From Oligoflexus tunisiensis (lineage in GTDB: Bacteria; Bdellovibrionota_B; Oligoflexia; Oligoflexales; Oligoflexaceae): a stretch of 64,000 nt of DNA. A program made the position numbers and the translations under genes. The notes under the pieces are model-generated. The model worked only from the letters and a program-made list of their open reading frames with translations, ran no database searches and was not told the DNA's origin. The stretch spans positions 2,812,471-2,876,470 of the forward strand of contig NZ_BDFO01000001.1 in assembly GCF_001748245.1 (NCBI RefSeq). Reading direction: 5' to 3'. Every line of letters starts with the position of its first letter. Positions within the stretch are counted from its first letter, which is position 1. Of the stretch, positions 63,223-64,000 are shown piece after piece.

Positions 63223-63261
63223 CGCCTGGCTGAACCACCAGGCGCTGAAATTTTTTTTTTT
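63223..63261 (+). terminator. Terminator after the 18-codon frame
   Basis: Stem CGCCTGG/CCAGGCG with an 8-base loop, a 6-base gap, and 11 T. Confidence 0.8.
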
Positions 63262-63338
63262 GAGAAGCGTCCTCAGAACGATTGAATGAACGGCCAGCTA
63301 ACGATTTGGTTTCAAAAAACCACTAACTGGCTCGCCGG

Positions 63339-63660
63339 TCAAGCCTTTGGCTGCATGGGATAGCGGGTTTTGTTGCTCTTCATGCGATCAAACAAGGAGT
63401 CATGATAAAACTTCAGCTTTGCCTCAAGTTCATCGTGCCAGGACAGGGGAAGATCATTCGCAACGTGGTCGATCGCCGCGCGTGTGAGCTGAGGGATGGA
63501 TGATCATCGCGCTCATTTTGTTTTCCATTCATGGCCGCCTGGCCAATAGAATTCCTGAAGGACCGCCTGGGAAAGGCCGCCGCAGCCTGTGCTCTGACGG
63601 ATGAGGATGGCACCGGATCAGGTATTCATGCCTGTATGACACGCCTATTCCGCGGGTTTA
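63339..63660 (-). pseudogene. Decayed coding remnant
   Basis: The frame 63339-63503 reads a protein-like 54-residue tail (RAAIDHVANDLPLSWHDELE, then KFYHDSLFDRMKSNKTRY) but has no start codon. A second frame upstream reads ILIRQSTGCGGLSQAVLQEF and stops near 63506. Neither is complete; together they look like a gene broken by at least one frameshift. No family recognised. No other gene is seen between 63262 and 63676. Confidence 0.35.
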
Positions 63661-63676
63661 TCCGAACTAAAATTGT

Positions 63677-64000
63677 TCAAGATGCATTCTTGTGAAGGAT
63701 GGGGGACTTTTGAATGGCCTGGGATCGGCGCTTGTAAGTTTCCAGCAGTTTCCATTCAACAGCCGGAATATCCTTCAGCACCACATGGGGAATGAGATAG
63801 CCGCGACTGTTCTCCAAAGCCTTCAGCTGCAGTTCCAGCGGCGCATGATCGGTGATCACGTTGTCCTCGTAACAGAACTGACCAGGCTTCAATTCCTCGG
63901 CATAGCCTTCGCGGAAGAGCGAGAGGCGGCCGGTTTCCAGGATAAAGACGAAGTGTCCCGTAAAGTGCGAGATCACCTGCTGATCCTTGATTTGAATTTC
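63677..64000 (-). CDS. Cyclic-nucleotide-binding-domain protein, C-terminal part
   Basis: The frame is open to the window edge; 107 codons are visible. It looks like the second half of a CRP-type cyclic-nucleotide-binding barrel: VISHFTGHFVFILETGRLSLFR, then ELKPGQFCYEDN, then further strands and a short helical tail with no helix-turn-helix. The start lies outside the window; a GTG at 63976 is only an internal codon. It may be a stand-alone sensor domain or the end of a larger protein. The cAMP source could be the DUF5939 cyclase at 36 kb, but this is speculation. Confidence 0.65.
   Translation of the reverse strand, partial: EIQIKDQQVISHFTGHFVFILETGRLSLFREGYAEELKPGQFCYEDNVITDHAPLELQLKALENSRGYLIPHVVLKDIPAVEWKLLETYKRRSQAIQKSPILHKNAS

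Noticed and set aside
63413..63613. 66-codon minus-strand frame at 63.4-63.6 kb as an intact gene
   Set aside because: The more protein-like reading lies in two other frames of the same stretch, so this is more likely part of a decayed remnant than an intact gene.

Overview
The window is moderately GC-rich, densely coded bacterial chromosome from a Gram-negative organism. This is shown by many lipobox and signal-peptide proteins, a Tat substrate, a cbb3-type CcoNO fusion and TTG starts behind good Shine-Dalgarno sites. The mix of genes (CcoNO fusion, PilZ, GGDEF, DUF5939-cyclase and 7TM-DISM kinase signalling, DUF2799 and WD40 lipoproteins, class I lysyl-tRNA synthetase) fits a free-living member of the Bdellovibrionota/Oligoflexia. 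That placement is inference. No insertion sequence, phage, CRISPR array, rRNA or convincing tRNA gene was seen.

1-5.1 kb: a bufferin-type copper RiPP unit (bufA precursor, then a fused BufB-BufC cut by the window edge), followed by a decayed WD40 lipoprotein gene. 5.4-9.5 kb: a PilZ protein, the threonine-to-glycine operon kbl-tdh, and rlmM. 9.8-14.7 kb: an NtrC-type regulator, a cbb3-like ccoNO-ccoP pair whose CcoN part has lost every ligand of the oxygen-reducing centre, and a GGDEF cyclase. 15-20 kb: CoA-binding and DUF2784-like proteins, an LTA-synthase-family phosphotransferase, a GNAT enzyme and an AarF/UbiB kinase. 20.07-20.58 kb: an imperfect tandem hairpin array. 20.6-26.4 kb: an M13 metallopeptidase preceded by an unannotated 45-residue peptide, and a SWIM/SNF2 ATPase. 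26.5-32.6 kb: SH3 lipoprotein, SrkA kinase, YaiI, a membrane protein, a Tat-exported partner with a GMC oxidoreductase, and a LEA-type lipoprotein.

32.7-38 kb: nadA; thrS with a textbook threonine attenuator; a DUF5939 adenylate cyclase. 38-42.6 kb: a Spy-like/ECF-sigma/anti-sigma operon, a DUF2799 repeat lipoprotein, an exported protein and a TPR/winged-helix regulator. 42.8-52.7 kb: an FHA protein, a 7TM-DISM histidine kinase, a hydrolase plus GMC oxidoreductase pair, a receiver-like regulator and a second histidine kinase. 52.6-55.1 kb: a compact operon of GNAT, a 10-codon peptide, a haem-oxygenase-like diiron enzyme and a YcaO enzyme, the best candidate here for an undescribed biosynthetic system. 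55.3-58.8 kb: DUF1820, class I lysS, a second LEA lipoprotein and rfbD. 59-64 kb: an exported protein, a two-domain amidohydrolase lipoprotein, a 44-residue membrane protein, a possible small RNA or peptide, a decayed remnant, and a partial cyclic-nucleotide-binding gene at the edge.

The strongest observations are the ligand-less CcoN, the YcaO/diiron-oxidase operon with its tiny peptide, the thrS attenuator, the bufferin unit, and several small genes below usual size cut-offs. All reading was by eye; alignments and structure predictions were not run.
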